Source: Candidatus Peregrinibacteria bacterium
GTDB taxonomy: Bacteria > Patescibacteriota > Gracilibacteria > UBA1369
NCBI GenBank assembly: GCA_003153355.1
Contig: PLYH01000001.1
Location: 162,565 to 226,564, forward strand
Direction of reading: 5' to 3'
Length of the DNA stretch: 64,000 nucleotides
The position numbers were made by a program, and so were the translations under genes. Shown here piece by piece: positions 61,997-64,000 of the stretch; position 1 is the first letter of the stretch, and each line of letters starts with the position of its first letter. The notes beneath the pieces were generated by a model. The model ran no database searches and had not been told where the DNA came from. It worked only from the letters and a program-made list of their open reading frames with translations.

Positions 61997-62863
61997 ATGA
62001 CTTTTGAAGAAACCGTCCAAAAAATCAAAACCCTGGAGATCCAGGGCGCGGAAAAAATCGCTGTAGCTGCGGTGGAAGCTTTTGCGCTCAAACTCAAAGA
62101 AACCCAGGACCCGGCCGCTCTCAAGCAAGCCATGAACGAACTCATAGCCACGCGTCCGACGGAACCCGCCCTCAGAAACGCGCTCCGCTACTGTCTGAAA
62201 AACTTCGCGCAAAATCCTGACGTCAGCAGCTACGTCATCAATCATTTTAAAACTTCCAAAGAAAAAATTGCGGAGTTCGGAGCAAAAAAAATCCAGGACG
62301 GCATGATCGTTTTCACTCACTGCCATTCCGGAACCGTTGAGGCGATCCTGGCCAAAGCCAAGGAACAAGGCAAAAACTTTACCGTCTACAACACCGAAAC
62401 AAGGCCAAGGTTCCAGGGCCGCATCACTGCGGAAAACGTCGCCAAGCTGGGAATTCCGGTCGTACATTTTGTGGACAGCGCCGCGCATATGTTCCTCAAA
62501 AAAGCGGATATCTTTTTATTCGGCTGTGACGCCATAACTGCCGAAGGAAAAATTTTCAATAAAATCGGCACGGAACAGATCGCGCAGTTTGCACTGGAAA
62601 ACCGCATACTTTCGTACTCTTGCACTAACTCCTGGAAATTCGATCCGCAAACAATTTATGGATTTGAAGAAGTGATCGAAGAGCGCGACCCAAAAGAAGT
62701 CTGGGACAATCCCCCGCCCGGCGTCACCGTCCGCAACCCGGCTTTTGAAATCACCTCGGCAGACGTTATCACCGGCATGATTACCGAACTCGGAATCACC
62801 AAACCGGAAACGCTCATCATGGAGATCCAGACTCATTATCCCTGGATGCTGAATCCAGCGTAG
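61997..62863 (+). CDS. Ribose-1,5-bisphosphate isomerase (eIF2B-alpha-like)
   Basis: The 288-residue protein belongs to the eIF2B alpha/beta/delta-MtnA superfamily. Diagnostic motifs are FTHCHSGTVE with Cys109, NTETRPRFQGR, FLFGCDAITAEG with Asp178, and FNKIGT; RNPAFE follows near the end. Cys and Asp are the catalytic pair of archaeal R15P isomerase. It turns ribose-1,5-bisphosphate, the product of AMP phosphorylase, into ribulose-1,5-bisphosphate. MtnA (methylthioribose-1-phosphate isomerase) is the main alternative, but the AMP phosphorylase next door favours R15P isomerase. Confidence 0.9.
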   Translation: MTFEETVQKIKTLEIQGAEKIAVAAVEAFALKLKETQDPAALKQAMNELIATRPTEPALRNALRYCLKNFAQNPDVSSYVINHFKTSKEKIAEFGAKKIQDGMIVFTHCHSGTVEAILAKAKEQGKNFTVYNTETRPRFQGRITAENVAKLGIPVVHFVDSAAHMFLKKADIFLFGCDAITAEGKIFNKIGTEQIAQFALENRILSYSCTNSWKFDPQTIYGFEEVIEERDPKEVWDNPPPGVTVRNPAFEITSADVITGMITELGITKPETLIMEIQTHYPWMLNPA

Positions 62864-62882
62864 ATTTAGAACACAAAAAAGG

Positions 62883-62918
62883 TATAATAAAACCTGATGA
62901 AGATTATCAGGCTTTTTT
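62883..62918 (+). promoter_or_regulatory. TATAAT followed by a terminator-like hairpin before the deaminase gene
   Basis: TATAAT (62883-62888), then CCTGAT (62893-62898) paired with ATCAGG (62906-62911), then C and six T, and then the ATG at 62919. The hairpin may end the AMP operon or attenuate the new transcript. Confidence 0.5.
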
Positions 62919-63407
62919 ATGGCCATCACCGCCGAAGATTACAAATTTCTGGAAGAGATCGACCGGATTGAACCCGGAACGCTATGCCTTCGGGCTCAAA
63001 TAGCCTGTCTCATCGTTAAAGACGGAAAAATCCTGGTCGAACATACCAACGACTGGCTGCCCGGATACGCATGTTCAAAAATGGGCTGCGTGCGCGACAT
63101 GTATCAGACTCCTTCCGGAACCCGCCGCGAAATCTGTTACGGCATCTGCGCGGAACAATGGTGCATCAGTCTTGCGGCCAAACAGGGCATCAGCCTTGAA
63201 GGCGCAACCTTATACTGCACCAAACATCCCTGCCGCGTGTGCGCGAGTCTGGTTGCGGTCGCGGGCATCAAGCGCGTGGTCTACCAGGAAGGTTATCCCG
63301 AAGTTCTTCCGCATTTTGATGTCCTCCATTCCACAGGCATCATTGTTGAACAAGGCCCGAATACGGAATTCAAAAGCGACAAAATCTCCAAGAGCCATAC
63401 GATTTAG
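62919..63407 (+). CDS. CMP/dCMP deaminase-family zinc protein with unusual Cys-Ala-Glu site
   Basis: The 162-residue protein has the deaminase fold. The second zinc motif PCRVC (104-108) is normal. The first is CAEQW with Cys77 in place of the His usual in dCMP deaminases (HAE); Glu79 is the proton shuttle. Further Cys (52, 57, 73) may bind a second zinc, as in dCMP deaminase. It may deaminate dCMP to dUMP for thymidylate synthesis or act on CMP; the Cys ligand also occurs in cytidine deaminases. It follows the R15P isomerase gene. Confidence 0.82.
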   Translation: MAITAEDYKFLEEIDRIEPGTLCLRAQIACLIVKDGKILVEHTNDWLPGYACSKMGCVRDMYQTPSGTRREICYGICAEQWCISLAAKQGISLEGATLYCTKHPCRVCASLVAVAGIKRVVYQEGYPEVLPHFDVLHSTGIIVEQGPNTEFKSDKISKSHTI

Positions 63408-63433
63408 AACGCCCACTTCCCTGCCCACCGATT

Positions 63434-64000
63434 ATGACGAAAAAAATTCTGATTCTGAGCGCCAACATGGGACAGGGACACATGAGCGCAGCCAAATCCA
63501 TCAAGGAAGCTATCGAACACCTCTACGGCCATCGCTATGACGTGGAAATCGTGGATCTGATGGAACTGCTCAGCCGCTCCATCAACCGCGTCAGTATCAA
63601 AACATACGACAGCCTTGCGCGCCGCGCGCCGATCATTTGTGAATTGATTTTTGAATCGTGGGACAAACAGTGGCGCATGAAAATGCTCAACCGCCTGAAT
63701 TACGCGATCGTTTTAAGAAAGGTCAAAAAATTCATCAACGTAAAAAAACCGGACCTGGTGGTTTCTACCTTCCCGGTTTGGGATTACCTCATGAGGAAAC
63801 TGCTCAAAAAATATAATCCCGACGTGAAGTTCATCAGCGTGATCACGGACTCCATTTTTATCCACAACGCCTGGGTCATCGGCAATCCGGATGAACAGAT
63901 CGTACCGAACGAAGACACGGCGAAATCCGTCATAAAACTGGGACTGAATCCAAAAAAAATCCGCGTTCTGGGATTTCCCGTAAAAATGGATTTTTTGAAA
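63434..64000 (+). CDS. MGDG-synthase-like glycosyltransferase (GT28 type), truncated by window end
   Basis: From ATG 63434 the first 189 residues are visible and the frame is open to the window edge. The start ILILSANMGQGHMSAAKSIKEAIEHLYG has the Gly-rich GxGH motif with AA of the MurG/UgtP/MGDG synthase group. VVSTFPVWDYLMRKLLKKYNPDVKFISVITDSIFIHNAWVI is the usual acceptor side. Members attach glucose or galactose to diacylglycerol or related lipids. Likely a glycolipid synthase; the donor cannot be fixed. No Shine-Dalgarno visible. Confidence 0.8.
   Translation, partial: MTKKILILSANMGQGHMSAAKSIKEAIEHLYGHRYDVEIVDLMELLSRSINRVSIKTYDSLARRAPIICELIFESWDKQWRMKMLNRLNYAIVLRKVKKFINVKKPDLVVSTFPVWDYLMRKLLKKYNPDVKFISVITDSIFIHNAWVIGNPDEQIVPNEDTAKSVIKLGLNPKKIRVLGFPVKMDFLK

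Noticed and set aside
59560-63407. RuBisCO gene within the AMP cluster
   Set aside because: No reading frame in the window has RuBisCO motifs.
63172-63540. Open frame overlapping the deaminase and glycosyltransferase genes
   Set aside because: Out-of-frame shadow of two well-supported genes, without family features.
1-64000. Recoded TGA (Gly) as in Gracilibacteria/SR1
   Set aside because: TGA ends several complete genes at family-typical lengths, and no in-frame TGA was needed.

Overview
This window reads as one continuous chromosomal segment of a Candidate Phyla Radiation (Patescibacteria) bacterium. The evidence is the mix of small single-copy housekeeping genes, a type IV pilus cluster without outer-membrane parts, an operon of VirB2/TrbC-like pilin proteins, archaeal-type AMP phosphorylase and ribose-1,5-bisphosphate isomerase, a pta-ackA pair, and many short surface or lipoprotein genes. 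TGA is used as an ordinary stop (for example in the aspartase-like gene and in the Asp-rich lipoproteins), so this is code 11 and not the Gracilibacteria/SR1 code. A Peregrinibacteria-like placement is possible, but it cannot be settled from sequence reading alone.

Layout. 1-12870 is an envelope and secretion block: a truncated prealbumin-like surface protein, an EmrA/EmrB efflux pair, an SLH/FN3-type surface protein with a Gln-Pro tract, a two-domain multicopper oxidase, tiny proteins, a phosphoesterase lipoprotein, an S53 peptidase, an SPFH protein, and ApbE next to a putative FMN-carrying lipoprotein. 13055-26020 is mostly core: YibE/F, an RsuA-type pseudouridine synthase, Dus, TypA, a lipoprotein, MscS, an aspartase/fumarase, MgtC-DUF4010, FtsQ, Sbp, an unknown conserved protein and PilT. 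26025-30047 has rlmI directly behind tRNA-Ala(GGC), and a divergent operon of five pilin-like proteins. 30044-37717 (minus strand) holds metG and a pilus operon pilN-pilO-pilC-three prepilins-PilX. 37764-48217 holds RNHCP, tilS, ftsH, hsp20, galU, a TPR protein, RNase P RNA, a sugar transferase and secA. 48119-51296 holds galE and two Asp-rich paralogous lipoproteins of foreign appearance. 51427-64000 holds ftsK, a CheY-like receiver, gltX, a zinc-ribbon/lipoprotein/PHP operon, pta-ackA, the AMP salvage cluster, a CMP/dCMP-deaminase-like gene and the start of an MGDG-synthase-like glycosyltransferase.

How the genes work together. Pta and AckA would turn acetyl-CoA into acetate and ATP. AMP phosphorylase and R15P isomerase would turn AMP into ribulose-1,5-bisphosphate, which needs a RuBisCO that is not in this window. 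GalU, GalE and the polyprenyl sugar transferase point to surface polysaccharide. PilT with PilN/O/C and the prepilins makes a partial type IV pilus set; PilB, PilM and PilD are not here. The secreted oxidase, protease and phosphoesterase, together with the flavinylation pair, suggest redox and degradative work outside the membrane.

Expression signals. Good -35/-10 pairs with 16-18 base spacing are common, often with an extended TGn -10. Shine-Dalgarno sequences are rare among the starts I checked; A-rich leaders are common. Three convergent gene pairs share their stop codons.
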